A stretch of 64,000 nt of DNA. It comes from Clostridium sp031626875. Its GTDB lineage: Bacteria; Bacillota; Clostridia; Clostridiales; Clostridiaceae. Positions 27,348-36,342 of the stretch are shown piece by piece. The DNA lies in contig NZ_JANDMF010000019.1 in assembly GCF_031626875.1 (NCBI RefSeq), positions 27,054 through 91,053 on the forward strand, written 5' to 3'. The first letter of the stretch is position 1. The number at the start of each line of letters is the position of its first letter. Position numbers and translations under genes: made by a program. The notes beneath the pieces are model-generated. The model worked only from the letters and a program-made list of their open reading frames with translations, did not search any database and was not told where the DNA came from.

Positions 27348-28820
27348 CTACTTTACTAACTGTTGACAATAAGGTAACATTTCTTCTATTTTCGCTACAA
27401 TACGTTTTTGTTCTGCTAATGGTGGTAATGGAAAAAGCATATTTTGAACACTCTTTCTATCTATACCTGGAATAACTCCCTGTCCCTTTTCTTTTATTAA
27501 AGAAACATTAGCTTTTAAAAACCATTTTATATATGACATATTCATAAATTCAAAGTACTTTATAGCCATAATTTGTCTTGCAATATGAGCTTCTTCAATA
27601 TCGCATGTTACAGTTTTACCATACCCTGATCCTTTACAGACTAACAGAATATCACCCGAATTAGCAAGACATCTAGGTGTTTCTGTCCACCTACTTACAA
27701 TTACTCCTTCATCTGATAGGCTACTTGCTCCTGTGATATATGGAATCCCTTTATATTGATCATTATATTGGTCTGGCTGAAAGTCTTGTCCTGACAATAA
27801 ATTAATTACGTCGCCAAATCTCACCCACTTCCAACTCCCAGGTATCTCAAAAGCTACCTCATCCTCAGTAATTTCAGTGAGTGGCTTTTCCTTCTTAATC
27901 TTCTTTTCCTTTATAAGCTTTTCTTTTTCTTCTTGTATCTGCTTATAGAGTTCTTCGGCAGTACCATCTTCCTCTCTTTGCTCCACTAACTTTCCTTGGA
28001 TGGCATATTGCAAAATTGACTTTTGCATATCTTCTGGGAACTTCTTATTAAATATCTCTAATTTAGAATAGGCTTTACCGTATTTTTCTATGTAAGGAAT
28101 TAACTCTTCTATCTTTCCTACGATACGCTTTTGTTCTTCATATGGAGGTATTGGTAATATGCAGTTTCGTAGTTGTGTTTTACTAAATTTAGGCATTGCG
28201 GTTCCTGAAGTAAATTCATTTAATAGTTTTTGTCCATAAAACGATAATATTATATACCTAATAAAGTTTGTCATTATATTATCTAAACATTTAACCATAA
28301 TTGAATTTGGAGCCAATGTCATAGGAATATCTAGTATTGGAATAATGAATGCCTTACCTATGGATGCACCTATATTACTTAGCATCAATTCTCCACCAAA
28401 TAATCTTGATTTCTTAAGAAAGTCATAACTTGTTTCATCTACATATGTCAAATCATAAGAAAACCCATTCGAAAAGTCCTGTGTTTTAACTAATAATGCA
28501 TAATTTTTCTCTTTATATGTTTTGACATTGTTTCGCAAAGATGCAAAACTTCCGTTAGCAACGTAGTCAGTAGAATATAGAACCGCATCATTAAACCTCA
28601 CCCATTCCCAACTCCCAGGTATCTCAAAAGGCACTTCATCCTCAGTAATTTCTGCCAGTGTTTTTTCCTTCTTAATCTTCTTTTCTTTTATAAGCCTTTC
28701 CTTCTCCGCCTTTATCTCTTCTATCAGTTCTTTAGCAGTACCTTCCTCTTGTCTCTGTTCAACCAGTTTTCCTTGGATAGCTAGTTGAAGTATACTGTTC
28801 TTCAAATCCTGTGCATTCAT
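27348..28820 (-). CDS. hsdS: Type I restriction enzyme specificity subunit HsdS
   Basis: 490 residues from MNAQDLKNSILQ, whose ATG is 1 bp after the hsdM stop and behind GGAGG. Two target-recognition domains are each preceded by a near-identical segment: 'SILQLAIQGKLVEQRQEEGT', a charged coiled-coil rich in KEKK, and 'FEIPGSWEWVRF'. Each ends with the conserved 'PPYEEQKRIVGKIEE' or 'PPLAEQKRIVAKIEEMLP' helix. Each domain reads half of a split DNA target. The protein assembles with HsdM and HsdR. The internal repeat at DNA level could allow domain exchange. Confidence 0.92.
   Translation of the reverse strand: MNAQDLKNSILQLAIQGKLVEQRQEEGTAKELIEEIKAEKERLIKEKKIKKEKTLAEITEDEVPFEIPGSWEWVRFNDAVLYSTDYVANGSFASLRNNVKTYKEKNYALLVKTQDFSNGFSYDLTYVDETSYDFLKKSRLFGGELMLSNIGASIGKAFIIPILDIPMTLAPNSIMVKCLDNIMTNFIRYIILSFYGQKLLNEFTSGTAMPKFSKTQLRNCILPIPPYEEQKRIVGKIEELIPYIEKYGKAYSKLEIFNKKFPEDMQKSILQYAIQGKLVEQREEDGTAEELYKQIQEEKEKLIKEKKIKKEKPLTEITEDEVAFEIPGSWKWVRFGDVINLLSGQDFQPDQYNDQYKGIPYITGASSLSDEGVIVSRWTETPRCLANSGDILLVCKGSGYGKTVTCDIEEAHIARQIMAIKYFEFMNMSYIKWFLKANVSLIKEKGQGVIPGIDRKSVQNMLFPLPPLAEQKRIVAKIEEMLPYCQQLVK
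27821..28820 (-). repeat. Internal direct repeat within hsdS
   Basis: The DNA around 28598-28810 and 27821-28020 is closely similar. For example both copies contain CAACTCCCAGGTATCTCAAA on the plus strand. The copies lie about 780 bp apart and precede the two recognition domains. Confidence 0.75.
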
Positions 28821-28821
28821 C

Positions 28822-30291
28822 CTAATTACCTCCAAGCATTGAAGTAATCTGCTTTAGCACATGATCTATTTCAGCATTAAGGGAGGCTCTTTTTTCTTGA
28901 TACTGATGAATTAATTCCATTGGCTCTAAAATCACTTCTTCTTCATGAGGAAAGCCACATAAATCAATGTTGTAGTTTAAGGCTTCTATTTCACTTACTG
29001 TATACTTCTTAGCCTTTGAGAAGCCATCTATTTCGATCTCTTCTCTATTATCCCACCAAGATATTGCTGGTTCAAAATGCTCCAGCTTCATTGGTTTTGT
29101 CTTTGAAAAATTTTTATAACCCTCTGGCATATCTAATCTATAAAACCATGTTTCTTCTGTTGAATGTGTGTTATCAAAAAATAATATATTTGTTGTAATT
29201 GATGTATATGGAGCAAATACACTATGGGGAAGTCTAATAACTGTATGGAAATTGAACTCACTAAATAATTTCTTCTTGATATTTACTTTGGCATTATCTG
29301 TACCAAATAGGAATCCATCTGGGAGGATAATACCACATCTGCCATTTTTCTTTAATCTAAACATAATGATATTCATAAATAAATCAGCAGTTTCAGAACT
29401 TCTAAGGTCACTTGGAAAATTAACTTTTACGCTGTCTTTTTCATTTCCCCCATAAGGTGGATTCATAAGTACCACATCGAACTGTTCCATTTTTCTATAT
29501 TCCTTATAATCCGTTTCTAGAGTATTTCCATGGATTATATTAGGATTATCAATATCGTGTAATAGCATATTAGTTATACATAGAATATGTGGAAGTGCCT
29601 TTTTCTCCACTCCATAAACAGAATTATTATATATATCTCTATTTTCAAGGGAATTTCCAACCTGTTTGTCTAGAGCATTTAAAGCAGAAACTAAAAATCC
29701 ACCAGTACCACAGGCAAAATCTCCTATCTTTTCACTTAAAACAGGCTTTATAACCTCTACCATAAAATCTGTTACTGCTCTTGGTGTATAGAATTCCCCT
29801 GCATTTCCTGCACTTTGAAGATCTTTAAGGAAAGATTCATAAATTGTACCAAAAGCATGACGTTCTTCATATTCTGTAAAATCAATTTCATCAATTATAT
29901 TTACCACTTGACGAAGTAGTACTCCATCCTTTTGATAGTTATTAGCATCTTCAAATGCATATTTTACAATGACTTGATTCATTGATGTTTCTTCATCTAT
30001 TTCAAGATTTTTTAGAGTAGGGAACAATTTATTGTTTACAAACTCAAGGAGATTATCTCCAGTAAGTGCTTCCCCATCTTTTTCATCCACAGCCCAATCT
30101 CTCCACTTTAATCCCTTTGGAATAATTGATTTGTAGTTATCATCATAGAATTCCCAGACTTCTTCCTTTGCATCATATATTTTTAAAAATAGAATCCAGA
30201 CAATCTGCTCTATCCTTTGTGCATCACCATTTACCCCTGCATCATTTCTCATAACATCTTGGATTCTTTTAACAAAGTTTGTTATTGCCAT
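28822..30291 (-). CDS. hsdM: Type I restriction system DNA methyltransferase HsdM
   Basis: 489 residues. An N-terminal helical HsdM domain is followed by the adenine methyltransferase motifs: 'GEFYTPRAV', the SAM-binding 'DFACGTGGFLV', and the catalytic 'NPPYG' near residue 277. It methylates adenine in the sequence chosen by HsdS, protecting host DNA and forming the core of the restriction complex. It lies 40 bp after hsdR and 1 bp before the hsdS start, so the three genes form one operon. Length is normal for the family. Confidence 0.95.
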   Translation of the reverse strand: MAITNFVKRIQDVMRNDAGVNGDAQRIEQIVWILFLKIYDAKEEVWEFYDDNYKSIIPKGLKWRDWAVDEKDGEALTGDNLLEFVNNKLFPTLKNLEIDEETSMNQVIVKYAFEDANNYQKDGVLLRQVVNIIDEIDFTEYEERHAFGTIYESFLKDLQSAGNAGEFYTPRAVTDFMVEVIKPVLSEKIGDFACGTGGFLVSALNALDKQVGNSLENRDIYNNSVYGVEKKALPHILCITNMLLHDIDNPNIIHGNTLETDYKEYRKMEQFDVVLMNPPYGGNEKDSVKVNFPSDLRSSETADLFMNIIMFRLKKNGRCGIILPDGFLFGTDNAKVNIKKKLFSEFNFHTVIRLPHSVFAPYTSITTNILFFDNTHSTEETWFYRLDMPEGYKNFSKTKPMKLEHFEPAISWWDNREEIEIDGFSKAKKYTVSEIEALNYNIDLCGFPHEEEVILEPMELIHQYQEKRASLNAEIDHVLKQITSMLGGN

Positions 30292-30331
30292 TTTTCTTCC
30301 CTGCTTTCATTAGTATTTTAATTTTATTATT

Positions 30332-32704
30332 TTAAGCGTAGTAAATTTCATTTTCTAATTCATGGACTGCCTTTTGATACCCTTCTTTTCCACCAAAAGC
30401 TTTGACTATCTTCATAGGGCTGCCTAGCTTCGTAAACTCCTTAAGTTCAAGTACTTTTGTTTCTTCAATTTCCTTTATACCGTCACTTGCATATTTATCA
30501 AGCAATGCTTCTAGGACTTCCTTTGCCACGTCAGAGTACTTGTATAAATAATGTCTCTTTTTAACATTGTTTGCCCTCTCAGCTTTGGTTAGTGGCATTT
30601 TGTCATAAGCTAAGTGACATATTAAATCAAAGTCATCCAAATCAGTTTTACCAGTTTCCTCTTTTATTGCCTCCAATATAACTCCTTCTTCTTTTAACTC
30701 ATCAATGATTGCTTGTTTTTTTTCTGCTTCTGTCCACTTCTTAAGAAAATCATCTAAACTTGCATACTGTTTTATGATATTTTTCTTTGTGTAATCAATA
30801 AGACTTTCAGTTATTAATTTTCCATTCTTATCAACATACTGAACTCTTTCTGAAAGCACTTTTACGCAGACATCACCAATGTAATATTTCTTAGGTTTAT
30901 CATCATCAAAGCCATCAGTACCACCACCAGTATGATATTCTCCATCTGTTTCCCTTGTTTGATCTGCATATGGATTATCACCTTCTTCAGATGTATCATG
31001 ATCTTCATCAGAATCTGGCTCAATTATTGGGTCATTTTCATCTAGTTCAATTACTACTTCTGGGCTGCCATCAAATTCTGGGTCAGCAAACAATCTACTA
31101 GCATTACGAAAATCCATTATTGTAAAATAGGTTTTGCCATAATCCTCAAGAAGTCTTGTTCCTCTACCAATAATCTGCTTGAACTCTGTCATACTATTGA
31201 TATTATTATCTAGTACAATTAACTTGCACATTTTAGCATCAACACCTGTTGTCATGAGCTTGCTTGTAACAGCTATAACAGGATATGTACTTTCTTCATC
31301 TATAAAATATTCAAGTTGTGCTTTACCTTCATCATTATCCCCTGTAATACGCATGATGTATTTGTTATTTTCTGCATACAAGTCCTTGTTTTCATTAATA
31401 AGAGCCTGCCTCATCCTTTCTGCGTGTTCAATATCAATGCAAAATACAATGGTTTTGCTAAACCTGTCTGTCTTCTTTAAAAACTCAGTAATCTTAGCTG
31501 CAATTACCTTTGTTCTCTGCTCAATTACAAGACTTCTATCATAATCCTTGACATTATATTCTCTATCTTCTATTTCATAGCCATGTTTATCAACCTTTCC
31601 ACTCTCTGGTCTATATCCTTCAAGGTCTTTATCAAGTCCTATTCTTATTACTTTATATGGTGCTAAAAAGCCATCCTCAATGCCTTGCTTTAGTGAATAT
31701 TCATAAATAGGTTCTCCAAAATAAGTTTGACTTGAGGCTTCTTTTGTTTCAATAGGTGTGGCAGTACATCCTACATGGGTGGCTGATGAAAAATAATCTA
31801 AGATTTTTCTCCAAGCTGAATCCTCTTTTGCACTTCCCCTATGGCACTCATCTATAACAATTAAATCAAAGAAATTGGGCTTAAACTGTAAATATGTTTC
31901 CTCACCATCATCACCAGAAAGCTGTTGATATAGAGCTAAATAAATTTCATAGGAACTATCTAAAGTTTTCTTCTCTACTTTGGTCATTTTGCCACCAAAG
32001 GGTTTAAAGTCCCCAGAGATAGTTTGATCTACTAATACATTCCTATCCGCTAAAAATAATATCTTTTTCTTTATACCTGCCTTCCAAAGTCTATATATTA
32101 TTTGAAAAGCCATGAAAGTCTTACCAGTTCCAGTGGCACACACAAGTAATACTCGATTTTGTCCCTTTGCGACAGTATCCACAGTTCTATTAACGGCTAT
32201 ACGCTGATAATATCTAGGTTTTTTATAATTAGGCACATAATAATAAGGTTCTAGAGCTGCCTTCTCTTCCACTTCATTTAAATTTTTATCTTTTATATAT
32301 CTTCTATACAAGTCTTCAGGTGATGGAAACTCCTGAAGACTTAGCTCTCTTACTTCTCCAGTTATCAAATTCTGCTCAATAAAGCCATCACCATTTGAAG
32401 CATATACATAATAAATATCTAACTCATTTGCATAACCAATTGCTTGCTGCAATCCTGCACCTACAGCATGATTATTATCTTTAGCTTCAATTACTGCCAA
32501 AGGAAAATTACTTTTATAAAAAAGGACATAATCAGCCCTTTTTTGTTTTCCTCTAGCGGTAATATTACCACTAAGTATTATTCTTCCAGCAGTAAAAGCG
32601 TATTCTAAACGGACTTGTTTCTTTAAGTCCCATCCAGAATCTACGATTGCTGGTGTGATATATCTTGCTTTAATATCTTCTTCTGACAAATCTCTCTTTC
32701 CCAT
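30332..32704 (-). CDS. hsdR: Type I restriction enzyme motor and nuclease subunit HsdR
   Basis: 790 residues. The start was moved to MGKRDLSEED, with GAAGGG upstream. The N-terminal nuclease domain shows 'ADYVLFYKSNFPLAVIEAK' (PD-(D/E)xK type). Superfamily 2 helicase motifs follow: 'CATGTGKTFMAFQ' (Walker A), 'DECHRG', 'CTATPIE' and 'IIGRGTRL'. An acidic linker near residues 560-600 leads into the C-terminal EcoEI-type domain. It translocates DNA and cuts away from unmethylated sites. It is the first gene of the operon. Size matches shorter type I R subunits, and no disruption is seen. Confidence 0.94.
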   Translation of the reverse strand: MGKRDLSEEDIKARYITPAIVDSGWDLKKQVRLEYAFTAGRIILSGNITARGKQKRADYVLFYKSNFPLAVIEAKDNNHAVGAGLQQAIGYANELDIYYVYASNGDGFIEQNLITGEVRELSLQEFPSPEDLYRRYIKDKNLNEVEEKAALEPYYYVPNYKKPRYYQRIAVNRTVDTVAKGQNRVLLVCATGTGKTFMAFQIIYRLWKAGIKKKILFLADRNVLVDQTISGDFKPFGGKMTKVEKKTLDSSYEIYLALYQQLSGDDGEETYLQFKPNFFDLIVIDECHRGSAKEDSAWRKILDYFSSATHVGCTATPIETKEASSQTYFGEPIYEYSLKQGIEDGFLAPYKVIRIGLDKDLEGYRPESGKVDKHGYEIEDREYNVKDYDRSLVIEQRTKVIAAKITEFLKKTDRFSKTIVFCIDIEHAERMRQALINENKDLYAENNKYIMRITGDNDEGKAQLEYFIDEESTYPVIAVTSKLMTTGVDAKMCKLIVLDNNINSMTEFKQIIGRGTRLLEDYGKTYFTIMDFRNASRLFADPEFDGSPEVVIELDENDPIIEPDSDEDHDTSEEGDNPYADQTRETDGEYHTGGGTDGFDDDKPKKYYIGDVCVKVLSERVQYVDKNGKLITESLIDYTKKNIIKQYASLDDFLKKWTEAEKKQAIIDELKEEGVILEAIKEETGKTDLDDFDLICHLAYDKMPLTKAERANNVKKRHYLYKYSDVAKEVLEALLDKYASDGIKEIEETKVLELKEFTKLGSPMKIVKAFGGKEGYQKAVHELENEIYYA

Positions 32705-33160
32705 AGTCCCCATCCCTTCTAACATTATTTATGAATACTAGGTTGTTTCATAAATAGATTTGTATATATTTCATAAAAAGTTGATCTAATTAACCCAGAT
32801 CATAAATCATTTCTTATATTAAATTATCTATTACTATTCTACAAAACTTAATAACTTAAAATATATACATAAGTTTATTATATTATTATATATTAATGTT
32901 ACACAAGCAATTAACCATATTTATACTAACTTACAAGTATATGTTTATAATAAAATTTTAATAGTTACATTATTTTTTATCTACAAGAAATACTCTATTT
33001 ATATTAATAAAATATCTATATGTTACTCATAACTTCTTTCCTCATGTATACTTATTTATATCTTTTTCGCTATCACTTCTATAGTATACTTAATCTCCTT
33101 TGTACACCTAGTTATTATCAACGTCCGCCTCTTTATCAATTCTTATAAAATATATTTATT
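32705..33160. other. Non-coding region upstream of hsdR
   Basis: About 455 bp of very AT-rich DNA with no open frame of note. It should contain the hsdR promoter, but several equivalent AT-rich matches prevent a specific call. Confidence 0.5.
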
Positions 33161-33681
33161 TTATATTACATCTCCTATTTTATCTATTTCCTCTAATCCT
33201 ACCTCTATCCATTCACCCTTCTCCTTCCTCTTAACCTTGGAAACAACCACAACATTAACATCAACCCCTAACTTTGATTTCAGAGAGGCTTTTACTTTTG
33301 AAATCTTTTCCTTACTTGTTCTGTTAAATATATCAACTTCAATTACCACTACTCTTTTATCCTTAGTTACCAATAATCCATCAACCTTAAATTTACCTAT
33401 TCTAAATTCTCTTTTAAAATCAACTATTTTTTCCTTTAACAATATTTGCACTTCATTAACCACCAATACATGATAACTTGGTAATTTCTTAAGGTAATAC
33501 ACTTTTTTATTTAATATAGGGTGAAGCGCACATTTTAGGCATTTGTAATTTCTTAATTTTTGTAATCTCTTCCTTGCCATATCATAAGAAGGAAAAAAAG
33601 TTTTTGTATTTGTTCTATAGTTGCCCCTTTGTAAACTTCAATAAACTTAATTATTTTTATATCTCTATCAGTCAATTTCAT
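33161..33681 (-). CDS. Replication-relaxation family protein, frameshifted at a slippery heptamer
   Basis: The true start is probably ATG at 33681, overlapping the 3' end of the FtsK-like gene and placed just after TTGGAGG. Its first 30 codons read 'MKLTDRDIKIIKFIEVYK' and then 'ATIEQIQKLFF', the winged-helix start of replication-relaxation proteins. The continuation 'PSYDMARKRLQKL', 'KKVYYLKKLPSYH' and 'VDGLLVTKDKRVVVIEVD' is in the -1 frame, beginning at 33591. The join lies on T_TTT_TTC (33598-33592), a perfect -1 slippery heptamer. Joined length is about 173 residues. Without a shift, the first frame stops about 10 codons later. Either programmed frameshifting or a lost T in the run would explain it. 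Members of this family occur beside Rep and FtsK genes in plasmids and integrative elements. Confidence 0.65.
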
Positions 33682-34843
33682 TAAGAGCCTCCAATATATC
33701 ATTGATGTTTGGTTCTTCTTTTTTAGGTGGAGCTTTTTTTTTCTTTTTTACAATTCTATTCCTTATATTATCCATAACTATATTGTGATTTATCGTATAG
33801 GAGTATCCTTTTTCTTCTTCTACTGTTCGGCAAATCAATTCCCTATTGCCTAATTTAGTAGCATGCCCATTCCCTAATATCACCTTAGCTGCTGAATCAT
33901 CTGCTATCTTAAGACTTACTCTAGTACATAGTTCAGCTTTTATATCGCTAGGTATACTATCATTAGTTGGTTTCTGTAATGCAGTAATCAAAAATACACC
34001 ACTGGATCTCCCTACATTTACAATCATTTTTATATATTTTAAACATCTAGCTTTTATTTGTTTTTCTTCTTTGCAGTCTCCCTTGGATATATTTAAAAAT
34101 GAAAACTCTTCTATAACTACATAAATATATTTCAGTTTACTTGTATTAAATTTATTATAATCTTCTATATTATAAAATCCTTTTGTATTATCTATTAAAT
34201 TTTCACGCCTTTTGCATTCCTTATCAATAGTTTCTAGCGTTTCTAAAACTTCTTCTAAGCTTTTTGAATTTACCTTTACTTGACTGCAGTTTTGAAATAC
34301 TCCTAAATCATTCTTTCTTACTTGCAACATATATAATTCTACATTGCTACAATACTTAATTAAGTTAGTTAATATCAAAAGCAATATCCTACTTTTTCCT
34401 GTTCCAGTATCTCCACCAATAAGCATATGTGGATAGCTATTCATATTAGTTATAATAGGCTTTATGATTCCATCTGCTATTAGCAGCTTATTTGGTGGCA
34501 ACTCTATTGTCTGATACTCTTTAAACTTATATAAGGATATGCAATACATATAAACAACATAATTTTTGTTTTTTAAATGTATACTTTGAAAATTCAACCC
34601 TTCTTTAAAAATATTCAAGTCATTTCCAAAATCCTCAATTGTATATCCATGTGGTAATTTTACCGTAATTGCATATCCATATTCCTTCCTATATATTTTT
34701 AGTATTCTAAGAGTGTCACCTAGCCTATTTATAAATTGACTTTTAGATTGTGTAATCTGCCTCCATCTATTATATATTTTTATTTTATCCCAATTCCAAT
34801 ATACAACACTAACTCCTGATATCATTAACATTTCAGTTACCAT
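33668..34843 (-). CDS. FtsK/TcpA-like DNA translocase ATPase of the mobile element
   Basis: 391 residues, start behind AGGAGGTGATAATAT. One N-terminal hydrophobic segment ('MLMISGVSVVYW') is followed by a helical region. The ATPase domain has 'HMLIGGDTGTGKSRILLL' (Walker A, about residue 140), 'YIYVVIEEFSFLNI' (Walker B) and 'GRSSGVFLITALQKPTND' (sensor region), as in FtsK/SpoIIIE coupling ATPases. In plasmids such as pCW3 and in Tn916-like elements such proteins move DNA during conjugation. The tail is lysine- and proline-rich. Neighbours are a small membrane protein and a replication-relaxation gene, so it probably serves transfer of this element. Confidence 0.85.
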   Translation of the reverse strand: MVTEMLMISGVSVVYWNWDKIKIYNRWRQITQSKSQFINRLGDTLRILKIYRKEYGYAITVKLPHGYTIEDFGNDLNIFKEGLNFQSIHLKNKNYVVYMYCISLYKFKEYQTIELPPNKLLIADGIIKPIITNMNSYPHMLIGGDTGTGKSRILLLILTNLIKYCSNVELYMLQVRKNDLGVFQNCSQVKVNSKSLEEVLETLETIDKECKRRENLIDNTKGFYNIEDYNKFNTSKLKYIYVVIEEFSFLNISKGDCKEEKQIKARCLKYIKMIVNVGRSSGVFLITALQKPTNDSIPSDIKAELCTRVSLKIADDSAAKVILGNGHATKLGNRELICRTVEEEKGYSYTINHNIVMDNIRNRIVKKKKKAPPKKEEPNINDILEALNEID

Positions 34844-34849
34844 ATATTA

Positions 34850-35032
34850 TCACCTCCTATTTACATGTACACTTGCTATACTTCCTAGTATTAATAAGTA
34901 AAGAATGGCACCTTCTTTCACTCCATAGCCAACCATGCCACCTAGTATTTTAAATTGATTATAAAAAAAATTGAATATAACAATATCTAAACTAGACATT
35001 AAATTATAAATTAGACTTGTCTTTATAATCAC
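34850..35032 (-). CDS. Small membrane protein of the mobile element
   Basis: About 60 residues from a GTG start placed after AAAGGAGGAAATT. A longer frame to 35056 would put the ribosome site inside the gene. Two hydrophobic segments ('SLDIVIFNFFYNQF' and 'GAILYLLILGSIA') suggest two membrane spans. It is encoded 6 bp before the FtsK-like ATPase, so it may be a membrane partner. No family is recognised. Confidence 0.55.
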   Translation of the reverse strand: MIIKTSLIYNLMSSLDIVIFNFFYNQFKILGGMVGYGVKEGAILYLLILGSIASVHVNRR

Positions 35033-35115
35033 TATTAAATTTCCTCCTTTTTCCACACTTATACCACATTCTATTGATTTATGAGCAAAAATATACCATA
35101 TAATAGGACAAAAAT

Positions 35116-35137
35116 AAGGCTACTTTTTAGCAGCCTT
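35116..35137 (-). terminator. Terminator overlapping the 3' end of the small DNA-binding gene
   Basis: AAGGCTgCTaaaaaAGtAGCCTT on the minus strand followed by ATTTTTG. It includes the stop codon at 35120. Confidence 0.6.
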
Positions 35138-35269
35138 TTCCTTTAACATTTCTTCATATACAATTTGTTTAATGTAACTTGATATTCCTATTATTTTTCC
35201 TTTTTTTTTGAGATATTCTAATAACTCTTTCTCTTCCTCTGTTTCTTTAAAACTAACACTTATTTTCAT
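35120..35269 (-). CDS. Small ribbon-helix-helix-like protein
   Basis: 49 residues, starting at MKISVSFKETEEE because GAGGTGAGAGGT precedes that ATG; the longer frame to 35305 has no clear site. An initial beta-strand ('MKISVSF') followed by two helices, the second 'ISSYIKQIVYEEMLKE', fits a ribbon-helix-helix DNA-binding fold such as accessory relaxosome or copy-control proteins. It is highly charged. The assignment rests only on the secondary-structure pattern. Confidence 0.5.
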   Translation of the reverse strand: MKISVSFKETEEEKELLEYLKKKGKIIGISSYIKQIVYEEMLKEKAAKK

Positions 35270-35718
35270 ACCTCTCACCTCATGGGTATATTTTACCATA
35301 ACCATAGTTGATTTAATCGTAAATTTTGTTTTATATAGATATTATACTTTTACCTTACATCACCACAAAATCCATGTACGACCTATGTGGTTATAAAATC
35401 AGTTACTTTATTATACTTTCCACTGCTCGTACTTTAAGTTGGTTTTTTGTGATATTTTAAAAACAGAGTGTAACAAAATATGCAATAAAACTATATTTAG
35501 ATTGTTATAATCAACTTGATATATATACCACTTTTATCAGATATTGTAACTGGCTTTATAAATATATACATTTCTTAAATAAATATTAATTGATTTAGGT
35601 ACTATATAAACTAAAAACAGTATAAATTCCCCCCAGCACTAGGCTTCACATGTTAAAGTTAATTTCTTAGTTTCATGCCCCACCCCTACTTAGACAGTCA
35701 AATGGTGCAAGGTAATAC
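35270..35718. other. Non-coding region, candidate origin or transfer site
   Basis: About 450 bp without a gene, lying between the transfer-like genes and the YbjN-like and Rep-like genes. It includes C-rich patches at 35631-35636 and 35686-35695 that are unusual in this AT-rich DNA. It also has a short inverted repeat (CCACA...TGTGG) near 35370-35395. No known nick-site consensus was recognised. Confidence 0.35.
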
Positions 35719-36132
35719 TTATGCCCACATTGTTTTCATGATATTAGCGTACTCTTTCTCCATGACATCAATTAGCCCAATTAGTAAATTCATAACAAGA
35801 GTAGGACTAAAGTTATTTTCAATTGGAATATATGCAGATAAAAAAATATTGTTATCATTATCTAAAAAAAACTTATAATAAGTATATCTGTAATTTAATT
35901 CATTAAATAACTTATACATGTAATCTCTTCGTGCTGTATTTGCTAATGATACATAATCTAATGCATAAATGCTAACCAAAGTATCTCCACTAATATTAAC
36001 TACGACTCTTCCTGATGATCCTGACTTTAACTTTTGTTGAAATTCAAAATATGCTTCTTCACCGTTTTCACGCACTTCAGCATATATTTCCTTACCATCT
36101 AAAAACTGTTTAAATAAATTTGCATTACTCAT
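35719..36132 (-). CDS. YbjN-like domain protein
   Basis: 137 residues, starting at MSNANLFKQF with GGAG eight bases upstream. The second half ('YMYKLFNELNYRYTYYKFFL', 'NIFLSAYIPIEN', 'LLIGLIDVMEKEY') matches the layout of YbjN / secretion-chaperone-like domains: helix, strands and long C-terminal helix. Such small proteins often have chaperone or stress roles, and the role in this element is unknown. It sits between the Rep-like gene and the non-coding region. Confidence 0.5.
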   Translation of the reverse strand: MSNANLFKQFLDGKEIYAEVRENGEEAYFEFQQKLKSGSSGRVVVNISGDTLVSIYALDYVSLANTARRDYMYKLFNELNYRYTYYKFFLDNDNNIFLSAYIPIENNFSPTLVMNLLIGLIDVMEKEYANIMKTMWA

Positions 36133-36342
36133 TATATTCACTCCATTTCTAATATTATGTGAAATAATACTTCACACCTAATAGATAATTCACTCTCTTT
36201 AATAAAATATATTAAAAATGAATCATGTATATACCTCGCAATTTTCTACTTTCAAATTCATCTAAACTCTGAAATACTTAATCATATGAGATTTAATTTA
36301 CTCTGTTGGCTTATCTTATTATGAATTAGTAACCTATATTAA

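Noticed and set aside
27348..28820. hsdS as two fused or duplicated genes
   Set aside because: Two recognition domains with repeated spacer segments are the normal architecture of a full HsdS.
31179..31544. 121-codon plus-strand frame inside hsdR
   Set aside because: Antisense to intact helicase motifs of HsdR and without a ribosome site.
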